A stretch of 47,013 bases of DNA from an uncultured Eubacteriales bacterium (lineage in GTDB: Bacteria > Bacillota > Clostridia > Peptostreptococcales > Anaerovoracaceae), in the NCBI GenBank assembly GCA_900542565.1, contig UQOC01000014.1, forward strand, positions 1-47,013, read 5' to 3'. The first letter of the stretch is position 1. Every line of letters starts with the position of its first letter. The position numbers and the translations under genes were made by a program. Positions 31,391 to 40,773 of this stretch are shown here, piece after piece. The notes beneath the pieces were generated by a model. It was not told the DNA's origin. It saw only the letters and a program-made list of their open reading frames with translations, and did no database searches.

Positions 31391-34300
31391 TCAGCTTATC
31401 TGCACCGCGTCGCTGTCTTCCAGTGCGTCGCAGAGTTTCTTCCTTATGCTCTCCACATAGGCCTCGATCTCCTCATCGCTCTGGAGCTTTTTCATCGGGC
31501 ACAGCTCGCCCCTGCTCACTCTTGTGATCTTTTCAGATCTGGTCTGCGGGCCGGCGTTGAGGCTTTCCATGTCCCTGCACGCCCTGTCTCTCTGGTCGTA
31601 CATCTGAGTCTTATTGGCGTCCAGCCCGAACAGGGACTGGGACTTTTCTATCTGATCTCTCATTTTGGTGAAAAAATCATCTGCGCTGTCTGAGATCTGA
31701 CCGGCTCCCTTGATATGCTCTGCCATCTGATGGATGTCTGCCATGCACTGGCGGTTTATTTCCATCATTTCTGCCTTTTTCTCATCAAGGAGTCTGCCAT
31801 GGGCCGTACCGAGAACGGTCAGAAGCTCCGGCAACTCCCTGATCCGGCTGTATGGCTTGTCCATGGCCAGGATTTCCAGGAGGGTCTTGTAACTGTCCTC
31901 TGCTTCCTCCTTGCCTGAGAAATATGTTCGTTCTTTCCTGTATTTTTCGCTCTGCTTCATGGCGTTCTCGTAGGTCTGTACCTGACTGGCAAAGAAGCCT
32001 TCGATCTCCTCCATATCCTCGCTCATATCCAGCAGATCATCCTGCTTTTTGTTGATGTATTCCAGCAGAGCCACATTATCCTTGCTGCGGGCTAAAACAT
32101 CCTCCATCAGGTCTCTTGCTCTGGTGACGGTGTTCTGCTCCGGGTACCTGCCTTGGGCATAATACTTGTCGAGCAGTCCCTGATAGTGATCCCTCTTGCC
32201 CTTAAAAAAGTCTTTCGCAAAATCAACCAGGTTTTCCTCGTCCTCCGGTATGCCCATGGTCCCGGTATAATCCCTGAGGAAGGCCACGCTCTTGCGGATG
32301 AGTGCTTCTGGGGCGGCTATCTTCCTGACGATCTCTGCCTTGGCGATCTCGCTCCTTTTTCTCAGAAAGTCCGGCAGCCTGCGATCGTCTCTTTCGATGG
32401 TGACGCCGCCGTATCTGAGGGATATCTTCTGCTGGGCTATGAGGCGGGCCACGATGGCAGCTATGTCTATCTCCCGCCAGCTGTACGGTATGTCCTGATA
32501 CCGCTTTTGTATATCGCTCATGGTAACAGTCGCTGCCTGGTATCTCGTCTCAAGCCAGCGGCTCAACTCATTGAGGGCGTCCTCGTTGTCCGCTCCTGAG
32601 CCTGCTATTGTCAGGTTTTCTCCCTCTCTGCCATTTAATATCCTGATTATGTCGGCGTCGCTTTCGGCAAAAGAATTGATCATGCCGATCTTGGTATACA
32701 CGCTTTTGGTCAGGTTTTCCAGAACGGCATTTATCTTATCTCTTGGATTTGACGCCCTTATTTCCATAGGCTCTCCGCACACGATGACTTCTGCCTGGGC
32801 TATAGCAGCGGAAAGATATTCTTTTGCCCTTTCCTTCTGGCTCATCGCCTGCTCCTGACGCTGGCGGATTATGCTCTGGACTGACTCGGGCTGGCTGAAA
32901 AAATTGCGCTGCTTTGCATATTTGTCTATCTTCATTGCCTGTTCCAGCTCGTCAAAATATGGCATTTCGTCGGGCAGTATCAATATGGCTTCGTTATTGG
33001 CCTGAGATTCCATGATGAGACGCTGCTGATCATTCCTTCTTTCCTCGGCCGCCGTCAGCATGCGCAGCCTCATGCCTCCAGCAGCTGAGCCGTACAGGGT
33101 GTCGTCCACATACTGATCGCAGGACAGATCGTATCTGCCGTATTTGAATTTCTTTTTAGGATAAATTTCGCCGTAGACTATCTGTGCTATGCTCTGGGTA
33201 ACCTGAGCCATGTCAACTACAGTATTCTTGATGTCTTTTGAGATCTCCTGTTCCTCGTCGGTCAGAAAGTTATATGTATCTCCGCTCCTTGCCACATAGT
33301 TCTGGGAGATGAGCCTGTCCAGAGACTGGTTGATCTCACCTCTAAGCCATATCTTGTCAACCTCGATGTCATCGATCATCAGGATAGCTATGTTGTCGAT
33401 GTTGGCCTTGATGTCATCGATATATCGGATCAAGTACAGGAGCTTGAGCACATCCACATCCCGGAGCTCTATACCGTCATGGTTGGCGGCCGCCGTCTGG
33501 CACCGGTCGATGACACGGCGGATACTGCTGTCCAGAAATGTATGGATGGTATCATAAAACAGATAGAACGGCACCAGAGTGTTCTCGTCTCTGTCCTGGA
33601 CTTTCTGGGCTGCTTCCTGGAAGCCGGAAAGCATGGAACGCTCGCCGCCGGACATGTGCTTGCCGCTTATGCCGTGTTTTCTGATCTCTGCCAGAACTTT
33701 CTGTATGAGGATAAACTGATAAGGCACGAATGGAAAAGCCTCCGAAAACTCTGCCGGACTTTCAAAGCCTTTGATGTCCAGCACCGCGTCATTGAATGTA
33801 AAAAGGTTCTTGAGCACCGCCTGCTCTCTGTCGTAGGCCATCTTCAGGAGCTGATCTGCCTCAGTGGTCTTGGCAAGCACGCGCTTTTTGATCACCTCGT
33901 CCACCGAAGATGAGGACAGGCTCAGGCGTGTGTTGAACCGGCCCTGTATCTTGGAAAAGTCGTCGCCGGCAATCTTTACAACCGAGTCTATGGCTTCCTG
34001 ACTGGTGACCATCACCCATACCTGTCCGCCGCAGCGGGTTCCGATCTCCTCTACTATGGACTGGAGATTTATCATCAGATTGCCGTCATCTCCGATATAC
34101 TGACCCACTTCGTCTACCATGAACAGCAACCTGAAATTTCTGTCTCTGCCGTCTACATATTTTTTGATGTCGGCCACCAGCTGGGCTATGCTCAGCTCGT
34201 TGGTGTCTTCGCTGTTGAACCAGTTGCGGGCAGACTGCTGGCTCATGCCCAGCACTTCTTCCATGGTCCAGACCACATCGTCCTCAAAAAATGACGCAGA

Positions 34301-34888
34301 GTCCCTTGCCTCTGTCCACGGCTGTCCGTTGACCTGCTCAAAAGTTTCTCTGAACTGATCTGTCTTTCCCTGTTCTTCTATGAATTTTTCAAGCCTTACT
34401 ATCTTAAGGTCATCGCCGTAAAACCCCAGGTGGTTATAGAAGACCTTGGCAAAGGTCCGAAGTACAGCGGTCTTGTCTTTGTTGATCGGGCCTTCTATAT
34501 CAATATTAAAAAGGATCGACTCCGTGGGCACGCTGGCGCACCGCTCGATCATGGCATACATCATCGGATCGTCGAATTTGTCTGCGAAATATTCTACGGC
34601 CTTTTTTCCGCACACATCACCGTTAGTCAATATGTAGGAAATCATTTTAAGAAAGTGAGATTTACCGCTTCCAAAAAAACCGGAGATCCACACGCCTATC
34701 CGGTCGGTAGGCTCGTCCAGAGCTTTTTCATAGTTATTAAAAAATGTCTGAAAATGTCCCCTCAGTTCTCTTGTGACGATGTACTCGGACAGCTCCTGGC
34801 GGAGGCTTTCCTGATCATCCTGGGCTACCTTGATAACTCCGTTTATGTTCCTGTTTATGTCCTTGGCGAACATTGACTGTATCTTCAT
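31391..34888 (-). CDS. brxC: BREX BrxC P-loop ATPase
   Basis: An 1165-residue protein, the usual size for BrxC. It has Walker A GFFGSGKS (70-77), Walker B-like RLLFMVDEVGQYIGDD (about 255-270), and the conserved N-terminal start MFAKDINRNINGVIKV. The large helical C-terminal part includes a coiled coil (about 900-1110). BrxC is a large AAA-type ATPase essential for BREX defence and host methylation. It lies between brxB (11-bp gap) and pglX (33-bp gap), the canonical order. It looks intact. Confidence 0.93.
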   Translation of the reverse strand: MKIQSMFAKDINRNINGVIKVAQDDQESLRQELSEYIVTRELRGHFQTFFNNYEKALDEPTDRIGVWISGFFGSGKSHFLKMISYILTNGDVCGKKAVEYFADKFDDPMMYAMIERCASVPTESILFNIDIEGPINKDKTAVLRTFAKVFYNHLGFYGDDLKIVRLEKFIEEQGKTDQFRETFEQVNGQPWTEARDSASFFEDDVVWTMEEVLGMSQQSARNWFNSEDTNELSIAQLVADIKKYVDGRDRNFRLLFMVDEVGQYIGDDGNLMINLQSIVEEIGTRCGGQVWVMVTSQEAIDSVVKIAGDDFSKIQGRFNTRLSLSSSSVDEVIKKRVLAKTTEADQLLKMAYDREQAVLKNLFTFNDAVLDIKGFESPAEFSEAFPFVPYQFILIQKVLAEIRKHGISGKHMSGGERSMLSGFQEAAQKVQDRDENTLVPFYLFYDTIHTFLDSSIRRVIDRCQTAAANHDGIELRDVDVLKLLYLIRYIDDIKANIDNIAILMIDDIEVDKIWLRGEINQSLDRLISQNYVARSGDTYNFLTDEEQEISKDIKNTVVDMAQVTQSIAQIVYGEIYPKKKFKYGRYDLSCDQYVDDTLYGSAAGGMRLRMLTAAEERRNDQQRLIMESQANNEAILILPDEMPYFDELEQAMKIDKYAKQRNFFSQPESVQSIIRQRQEQAMSQKERAKEYLSAAIAQAEVIVCGEPMEIRASNPRDKINAVLENLTKSVYTKIGMINSFAESDADIIRILNGREGENLTIAGSGADNEDALNELSRWLETRYQAATVTMSDIQKRYQDIPYSWREIDIAAIVARLIAQQKISLRYGGVTIERDDRRLPDFLRKRSEIAKAEIVRKIAAPEALIRKSVAFLRDYTGTMGIPEDEENLVDFAKDFFKGKRDHYQGLLDKYYAQGRYPEQNTVTRARDLMEDVLARSKDNVALLEYINKKQDDLLDMSEDMEEIEGFFASQVQTYENAMKQSEKYRKERTYFSGKEEAEDSYKTLLEILAMDKPYSRIRELPELLTVLGTAHGRLLDEKKAEMMEINRQCMADIHQMAEHIKGAGQISDSADDFFTKMRDQIEKSQSLFGLDANKTQMYDQRDRACRDMESLNAGPQTRSEKITRVSRGELCPMKKLQSDEEIEAYVESIRKKLCDALEDSDAVQIS

Positions 34889-34899
34889 CTTTTCCTCCG

Positions 34900-35454
34900 C
34901 TAAATCAAATTAAATGCTCTGTAATAGTTTCCGTCCAGAAATTCTCCAAAGAGGCTGAGGCTGTTGCCGTCGAAAGTCCCGGGATAAAAAAGCACCACCG
35001 GTATGTCCTCAAAGATGGACTGCATACTGTCCAGTATCTTGTGTGACCGCAGGAACGGGTGTATCTTGCCTACGCCGGTGAGGAACAGCACATCCTGCCC
35101 CGGCTGATGGCCTTCATAATCCATTTTCTGAAGTATAACCTTGGGGCCTGCGATGTTCTGGAGTTTTTCAAGTAAATACGGTCCGCCCTTCTTTTCCTCC
35201 ATGTCGGGTATCTTATCTAGTATCCGCTTGTCCTCAAGGAGCTGCAAAAGCAGTTCGTAGAGGTCACGCTCTACGATCCGGTATGAAGTGTTTTCTTCGC
35301 TTTTGAGCCTCTTGATATATGACTGGACTGTCATCTCGTCTTTTGGCTCATAGCAGAACACATGAACGCCTACCTCGTTGCTCAATCCCTTGTTTTCGAG
35401 GAAATCCCTGTCTGTCAGCCTGTATCTTATCCTGTCCAGGTCTTCTTTGATCAT
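34900..35454 (-). CDS. brxB: BREX BrxB (DUF1788) protein
   Basis: A 184-residue protein with the family's typical features: GLSNEVGVHVFCYEPKDEMTVQSYIKRL at 24-51, ERDLYELLLQLLEDKRIL, and the C-terminal VLFLTGVGKIHPFLRSHKIL and PVVLFYPGTFDGNSLSLFGEFLDGNYYRAFNLI, which is very close to the DUF1788 consensus. BrxB is required for type 1 BREX and is reported to interact with PglZ. AGGGAGGAGACAGACG precedes the ATG. It lies 21 bp after brxA. Confidence 0.92.
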   Translation of the reverse strand: MIKEDLDRIRYRLTDRDFLENKGLSNEVGVHVFCYEPKDEMTVQSYIKRLKSEENTSYRIVERDLYELLLQLLEDKRILDKIPDMEEKKGGPYLLEKLQNIAGPKVILQKMDYEGHQPGQDVLFLTGVGKIHPFLRSHKILDSMQSIFEDIPVVLFYPGTFDGNSLSLFGEFLDGNYYRAFNLI

Positions 35455-35475
35455 CGTCTGTCTCCTCCCTGATAT

Positions 35476-36081
35476 TTATCTGAAACAGTTGAAAGCTGCC
35501 AGCGCCTGGCTGTCGCCGTTTTCTCTGATCCCGGCCTCCAGTTCCTGGCTGATGAGCACCGGGTTGAGGACTGTGGCCCGCACTGTATCTATGTATCCTG
35601 TTTCGGCGAGAGCTCTGAGCAGAACGCCTCTTATCTTTTTGATGGTCTTGTCGCTCCATCCGGAAATCTGGTCGCTCTGAGCCTGCATACGGGCAAAAAA
35701 TCCGTTCACATCCTTTGGGGTCAGGCTCATGTCCTGGGTCTTGTATTTTTCTCCGATAAGCTGCACCATAAAATCCCACACCAACAGGTTGTACCTCATC
35801 ATGGCGTACAGGTTGATCTGTTTGGCAATCTCTGCCGGTGCGTTGCTCAGCGCTCTTATCAGTTCATGGTTTTCCAGGGCGTCAAGCCTCTTGTAGCAGG
35901 CCCTGGTCATCCTTTTGACTTCCCTTTCGGTAGGATACTGAAAGAGATTCTGCTCCTGTATCTCTGCCGCAGCCTCCTCGAGGCTGACGCCGTCGAGATA
36001 AAACCGTGACGCTATCCTTATCTCGTAAAATAAAAACTGTTCGGCGGTCAATGCGCCGCTGTATGTCTGGATCCTGCTCAT
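35476..36081 (-). CDS. brxA: BREX BrxA (DUF1819) protein
   Basis: A 201-residue all-helical protein with DUF1819 features: YSGALTAEQFLFYEIRIASRFYLDGV near the start, NLFQYPTEREVKRMTRACYKRLD in the middle, YAMMRYNLLVWDFMVQLIGEKY and KKIRGVLLRALAETGY towards the end. BrxA is a small DNA-binding helical-bundle protein of type 1 BREX. AAAAGGAACATCA precedes the ATG. Normally brxA opens the operon; here four to five other genes come first. It lies 11 bp after the zinc-ribbon gene. Confidence 0.92.
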   Translation of the reverse strand: MSRIQTYSGALTAEQFLFYEIRIASRFYLDGVSLEEAAAEIQEQNLFQYPTEREVKRMTRACYKRLDALENHELIRALSNAPAEIAKQINLYAMMRYNLLVWDFMVQLIGEKYKTQDMSLTPKDVNGFFARMQAQSDQISGWSDKTIKKIRGVLLRALAETGYIDTVRATVLNPVLISQELEAGIRENGDSQALAAFNCFR

Positions 36082-36092
36082 TGATGTTCCTT

Positions 36093-37199
36093 TTATTTAT
36101 CCTCTTTTTCTTTCTCTTCCAGCCAGCTTTCCATATCCACTAAGGCGGTGAGGTAATCCTCTGATACTGGAAATTCCTCGGACTGGCAGTAACGGGATAT
36201 GGCTGCGGACTCATTTTCATTGATGGCAAAGTAGCCTTTATCCCACCGTATCACTGTGGCGTTGTCGATGAAGCCGCAAAGAGTGCTCAGGCCTTTCCAG
36301 AAAGCCTCCACATGAGGTTCAAAATCCTCATCGAGAAAACCGTCGTAGGCTATGGCGTTGCGCTCGTCCATGTATTCCATGATCTTAGTATATTCTTTCT
36401 GCGCTTTCTCGGTGATCGTATGTCTGTCGTCTTCGTCCTCGGTTTTTTTGCGGCCATCATTGGTCCTGTCGCTCCGGTCATAATGGTACGCATATATCCT
36501 GCGCCAGTAATATGGCAGAGCTCCGTAGCTGGAGTCTGAGGCAAAGGCGGCGAACATGTTATTATCCTCAACGCAGCGCCGGTATTTTTCAAAAGCAATG
36601 AGCACCTGCTCGTATAATGCAGCGAGCTGTTCCTTGGTGAACAGTCTCGTTACCGAAAATCTTTCCTCGTCGAAAAAACCGCTTTCGCTCGGGGCGGCGC
36701 CTTTTCCTATCAGGTCGTGCAGGCGGCGGGAAATATCATAAACTTCCCTTACTGCCTTTTGCAGCTTCACGACCACTTCGTCCGCAATGTCTTCGCTAGC
36801 CTTGGCTATGACCTGTTCAAGGGACATGATGTATCTGCGGATATTGTCGAGAAGGTCCTTTCTGTTTCCGCACTTTTCGAACTGCATGTATCTTGTGTCG
36901 TAATCAGACAGACTTGTGTCCGGAATATTCTTTGCAATGCTATGTCTTGCATATCGGTTGTATATCATTATGCACCGGAAGATTTCCGCGTTTATATCCT
37001 CACGCAGCCTGGCGCTTCTTCCCCAGATGGAGTCTATGACTTCTGTCAATCTGGACTCGCCTGAGGCGGCCTGGGTGGTCTGACCGCCTGACGCCGCAAA
37101 ACCGGCGTCAGGCGCAAGCCTGCTTCCGCAATAGGGGCAGAAGCAGATTTTATCGACAAAATCGAAGCTCTTATGGCAAATTTCGCAGTTGTAAAGCAT
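36093..37199 (-). CDS. Zinc-ribbon protein, BREX-linked
   Basis: A 368-residue protein that begins with a two-part zinc ribbon (YNCEICHKSF..KICFCPYCGSRL), then a low-complexity linker and a long helical domain (about 60-350) with KCGNRKDLLDNIRRYIMSLEQVI and YYWRRIYAYHYD. I chose ATG 37199 (AAAGGGACTACC, start of the zinc ribbon) over 37235, which overlaps the upstream gene. It lies immediately upstream of brxA with an 11-bp gap. I do not recognise the helical domain. It could be a nucleic-acid-binding accessory of the BREX complex; function is inferred from position only. Confidence 0.65.
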   Translation of the reverse strand: MLYNCEICHKSFDFVDKICFCPYCGSRLAPDAGFAASGGQTTQAASGESRLTEVIDSIWGRSARLREDINAEIFRCIMIYNRYARHSIAKNIPDTSLSDYDTRYMQFEKCGNRKDLLDNIRRYIMSLEQVIAKASEDIADEVVVKLQKAVREVYDISRRLHDLIGKGAAPSESGFFDEERFSVTRLFTKEQLAALYEQVLIAFEKYRRCVEDNNMFAAFASDSSYGALPYYWRRIYAYHYDRSDRTNDGRKKTEDEDDRHTITEKAQKEYTKIMEYMDERNAIAYDGFLDEDFEPHVEAFWKGLSTLCGFIDNATVIRWDKGYFAINENESAAISRYCQSEEFPVSEDYLTALVDMESWLEEKEKEDK

Positions 37200-37231
37200 G
37201 GTAGTCCCTTTCATACTAAAAGCGATATCTA

Positions 37232-38152
37232 TCAATATTTTGAGCGTATATATTTAACAGCTTTTTTGGCAATCTTTTCTCCTTCAAGTTCATCCCATTC
37301 TTTTCGCTCATCACTCACTTCATTCAGGAGTGCTTCTTCCCAGATATCCTGCACGCTTACTCCCCAATACCAGGTATAACAATTTTGAACAACGGTTGAT
37401 ATCTTAAATATCCCTTTAGTAGCAAGCAGTACTTCTACCAGATTTCCTTCTATAACAACTTGAAAATTGCTTGATTTTTTCTCCAAATCAGAATCATCAT
37501 CCTTTTTATCGTTTATCACGATTTGAAGAAACTCCCTTGCTGTTGTAAACTTAGTCCATGCTTGCTCCGCCATCGATAATTGTTCATCAAGTTGATTCCT
37601 TGTAACTTCCAAATCATCATCCATCAATCTTTTTACTTCGTTGTATTCCGACGGAATAAACCATTCCTTTGTATTATTGATCGCCCATGCTGCTTTTTTA
37701 TCTATTTCCGTCATATCACTCACATAATGCAGATTCAAAGTCGAAACAGTAAATCTTTCCTTTACTGATCTTTTTTTGAAAGAATCAGCATAATGAGCCA
37801 CTCGATTCGGGTCTCTCATTTCTTCTATCACACTATTACGCAGATCAATAATTTCTTCTTTTGATAAGGCCGGAAAATCATCCTCATAAATAGCAAAAAA
37901 ATCTTCTTGATCACGATATAGTCTTCCTAATTTTTGCTCATTGGTAAGGATGACATACATGTTGACACTATCCTTTTCGGTCATGCCTTCTGGCGATACT
38001 TTGGCTTTATTCCGTAACCTTTCTTCCCGCTTTATTTTTTCTTGTTGCTCCTGCTGTTCTAGGATACGGCTATATTTTTCCATGTCTTCCTGTCCTTCGG
38101 CTATTTTTTTTTGGAGTTCCAAAGTCTGTTTCTTTAATTCTTCTAATGTCAT
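37232..38152 (-). CDS. Unknown coiled-coil protein, AT-rich, BREX-linked
   Basis: A 306-residue protein with an N-terminal coiled coil (about 1-50; EELKKQTLELQKKIAEGQED, EQQEQQEKIKREERL) and a globular rest with DLRNSVIEEMRDPNRVAHY, YNEVKRLMDDDLEVTRNQL, and Trp-rich TWYWGVSVQDIWEEALL. I find no named family. The gene is AT-rich compared with its neighbours brxL and the zinc-ribbon gene, as is the preceding 170-residue gene, so the pair probably entered together. GGGAAGACAA before the ATG is a modest ribosome binding site. Confidence 0.55.
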   Translation of the reverse strand: MTLEELKKQTLELQKKIAEGQEDMEKYSRILEQQEQQEKIKREERLRNKAKVSPEGMTEKDSVNMYVILTNEQKLGRLYRDQEDFFAIYEDDFPALSKEEIIDLRNSVIEEMRDPNRVAHYADSFKKRSVKERFTVSTLNLHYVSDMTEIDKKAAWAINNTKEWFIPSEYNEVKRLMDDDLEVTRNQLDEQLSMAEQAWTKFTTAREFLQIVINDKKDDDSDLEKKSSNFQVVIEGNLVEVLLATKGIFKISTVVQNCYTWYWGVSVQDIWEEALLNEVSDERKEWDELEGEKIAKKAVKYIRSKY

Positions 38153-38163
38153 TTGTCTTCCCT

Positions 38164-38676
38164 CTATTTGCTTTCTTTTTGAAAAATATAATTCGCCAAG
38201 GTTCGCATATCAGCCATATATCTTTCTCTATACTCATGCGCAGCCTGATTATCTTGATCCATGAACTCCATGATTTCTCCTATTGCATCAAATATTTTTA
38301 TAGCTGTGTTGGCATATACTTTATCTTCTTTGCTAATATTCTTTTGCTTCAACTTAGCATCTAAATATGAGCTAACCAGCAAAGCTGAATTTTCCGAAGG
38401 AGTTGCTAATTTTTCCACAGGAAATATCTTTTTGTAGTCCTCCGGTGTATTATTATCTTCCATCACATAATTCATTAAAGTAAATTCCATATCTGAGAAA
38501 TTTCCGTTAGCATAGGCCATATAAGCCATAAATTTTACTAATTCATATCTCAGCATATCTCGCAAAGAAATCTCTCCAAGCGGAATAGGGACTATTCCCG
38601 TTTTTAACCAGCCCTCAGCGGTATCACAAACTTTATAAGCGGTATATAGCGTGTTTCTTATGTCTTCTAGTTCCAT
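38164..38676 (-). CDS. TerB-like helical protein, AT-rich, BREX-linked
   Basis: A 170-residue all-helical protein. The segment MLRYELVKFMAYMAYANGNFSDMEFTLMNYVM (about 40-71) has the TerB pattern of a long helix, an acidic or small-residue turn (xNGxxSxxE), and the following helix, seen in tellurite-resistance and stress proteins. TerB-type domains occur in several defence systems as possible metal-binding or membrane-associated modules; the equivalence here is by pattern only. GGAGGAACAAA precedes the ATG. It lies 24 bp after brxL and 11 bp before the coiled-coil gene. Confidence 0.5.
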   Translation of the reverse strand: MELEDIRNTLYTAYKVCDTAEGWLKTGIVPIPLGEISLRDMLRYELVKFMAYMAYANGNFSDMEFTLMNYVMEDNNTPEDYKKIFPVEKLATPSENSALLVSSYLDAKLKQKNISKEDKVYANTAIKIFDAIGEIMEFMDQDNQAAHEYRERYMADMRTLANYIFQKESK

Positions 38677-38700
38677 TTTGTTCCTCCATCATATATTATT

Positions 38701-40773
38701 TTAGAATATATCAAGCGCCTTCTTGGCTGCGTCGATCGGGTCTTTATACAGCACAGGCTGAACCTCGCTGACCAGTTCCTCAGATACGCTCTGCAATTCG
38801 CCCAAGCATGTCATCGGTATCATGACCCGCTTGGCGCCGGCGTTCTTGCATACCCGGAATATGTCCTCAAGGTTGGTGAGTTCTCCCATAGTCCCGGACA
38901 GTTTGATCTCCCCTGCGACCACAAGAGATTCTCCGACAGATATTTCGGCCAGGGCCGAGCACAGGCCGATGAACTCGCCGAGGGAAACTTCTTTGCTCTT
39001 TCCCTTGTTCTGCACATCCATATATGTGAGCAGATAATCCTTGTCTTTCACCTTTATGCCGGGAATGACTTTTCTGGCATTGTTTTCAAAATACTTGAAC
39101 GCTGCGTTGATAGCTTCTTTCACTTGCCTGTCGTTACCTATGTCTTGAGTTTCCAAGTCGCCTGAGCCTCTTACAGCCGTATTTTCAAGGCGATATACTC
39201 CCACTTCACCGCTGCTGCCTTTTCCCACAGCAAACACATGACCGAAAGGCAGCTTGGCATCAGGAATCAGGGTATCTGGCGTCTGCTCAGGTACGGTGAC
39301 TATTTCTTCTATTCCTTCCTCTTTATCAACAAATCCCAAATTTACATCTGCATATTCCCCGCCTTCTATAACCTTGAGCTGCTCCTTTACCCGGCGGCGG
39401 CCTTCTATGGCATATTCAAGGAGCATCTGCGTCTGCTCTTTGGTCATATTTCCATCAGGGAAAAGCAGTTTGGCAAGGCCAGACATGGTCTTTCTGACAG
39501 CTGTCTCGTCTCTCTTGTTAAAGTCTTTGTTGAGAGCAAAGTATTGGTCGAATATATGGGAAAAGTCTTTCTTTCGCATTTCCTTGCAGAACTCTGAAAG
39601 GCAGTCGGTTATGAGCCCGTATCTGTCGGTCAGGAGTTCTGACCTCATCTTAGGGATTTCCCAGCCTGGCAGGTAATAGTGGATCCTGTCGAAAAAAGCG
39701 CTGTCGTTGTTAAATTCCTCCGGAAACGGACTGAACAGGTGGGTCACCTTGAGTAAGGTCTCCACGCTGGCATTGATGTTTCCTATATATACTATTGAGG
39801 CGTCGGCATTGATCTGGTCCTTTCCCCTTGCGAAAGCGCCTGATGCCATATAACCCTTCAGTATCTGAATTGCGTCCATGTCCCTGAACTTCATGCCTGC
39901 CACTTCGTCGAAAGCCACGCAGTCCCAGTGTCCCACAAGCCCCACATGTCGGGTTCTCATATCAAAAAAGAGGTTGGCAACGGAAGTCTTGCCTCCGCTC
40001 ATCAGGATGGAATAAGGGGAAATTTCGGCATATATATGGGATTTCCCCGTTCCCCTGGGACCGAGTTCGCAAAAATTATAATTGCGCTCGATCAGCGGCA
40101 CCATCCTCTCGACAAAATGCAGTTTCTCTTTTTCCTGGAGCGCTTCCGGTTCGTAGCCTGCCGACCTGAGGAGCAGGTCACGCCATTCTTTGTAAGTGAA
40201 CTCCGAACGCTTGTCCAGGATGTCCTCAAGATTCAGGTTCGGCATCTGGATAGGCTTGAGGCTCGTTATCTTGAATGGTGAATCTTCGGGATTTTTTCTT
40301 TTCCGGGATAACCTTTTTTCTTCAAAATCAAAGTCATCATCCCCATAGCGATATGCGATCTGCGTCAGGCACCATATACCGCCGGTCAGGATCTTTGTGT
40401 AGTCTCTGGCATATTCGGCAGGCAGCACAAAGGGTTCGATCTCCAGATTGGTAAAATGAGCCACATATATGTCGTTGTATTCGTCCAGCTTTGCGGACAC
40501 CTTGTCGATGACTGTATACTGGCCTTTTTCTCTTATCTTGGACTTGATCTTTTCGCTCTCGTCCGGCCTGACATAATTTTCTGACAGTATCCTGTTTATC
40601 TTTTCCAGACCTATACTGATGGCGTCTTCGTCATCGGTGGAGCAGTACATGCCCAGCAGATATTCAAGGACGAAAGTCGGTACATTGATCCCGCGTTTCA
40701 TGTATGCGGTCAGATCCTTGCGGACTATCCTGCCGGGAAAGTTTTCGATTATTTTTCTGTCCAGTTGGTCCAT
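38701..40773 (-). CDS. brxL: BREX BrxL, Lon-like AAA protein
   Basis: A 690-residue protein matching BrxL along its length. It opens DRKIIENFPGRIVRKDLT, has WCLTQIAYRYG, Walker A GPRGTGKS (238-245), FFDMRTRHVGLVGHWDCVAFDEVAGM as the Walker B region, and a C-terminal Lon-protease-like domain (about 505-690) with KGKSKEVSLGEFIGLCSALA and AKRVMIPM. BrxL is the phage-targeting, DNA-binding AAA protein of type 1 BREX. Its usual place is at the end of the operon; here it comes second, before brxA. AAGGAGG lies seven bases before the ATG, and it overlaps the end of the LRR gene by 25 bp. Confidence 0.92.
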   Translation of the reverse strand: MDQLDRKIIENFPGRIVRKDLTAYMKRGINVPTFVLEYLLGMYCSTDDEDAISIGLEKINRILSENYVRPDESEKIKSKIREKGQYTVIDKVSAKLDEYNDIYVAHFTNLEIEPFVLPAEYARDYTKILTGGIWCLTQIAYRYGDDDFDFEEKRLSRKRKNPEDSPFKITSLKPIQMPNLNLEDILDKRSEFTYKEWRDLLLRSAGYEPEALQEKEKLHFVERMVPLIERNYNFCELGPRGTGKSHIYAEISPYSILMSGGKTSVANLFFDMRTRHVGLVGHWDCVAFDEVAGMKFRDMDAIQILKGYMASGAFARGKDQINADASIVYIGNINASVETLLKVTHLFSPFPEEFNNDSAFFDRIHYYLPGWEIPKMRSELLTDRYGLITDCLSEFCKEMRKKDFSHIFDQYFALNKDFNKRDETAVRKTMSGLAKLLFPDGNMTKEQTQMLLEYAIEGRRRVKEQLKVIEGGEYADVNLGFVDKEEGIEEIVTVPEQTPDTLIPDAKLPFGHVFAVGKGSSGEVGVYRLENTAVRGSGDLETQDIGNDRQVKEAINAAFKYFENNARKVIPGIKVKDKDYLLTYMDVQNKGKSKEVSLGEFIGLCSALAEISVGESLVVAGEIKLSGTMGELTNLEDIFRVCKNAGAKRVMIPMTCLGELQSVSEELVSEVQPVLYKDPIDAAKKALDIF

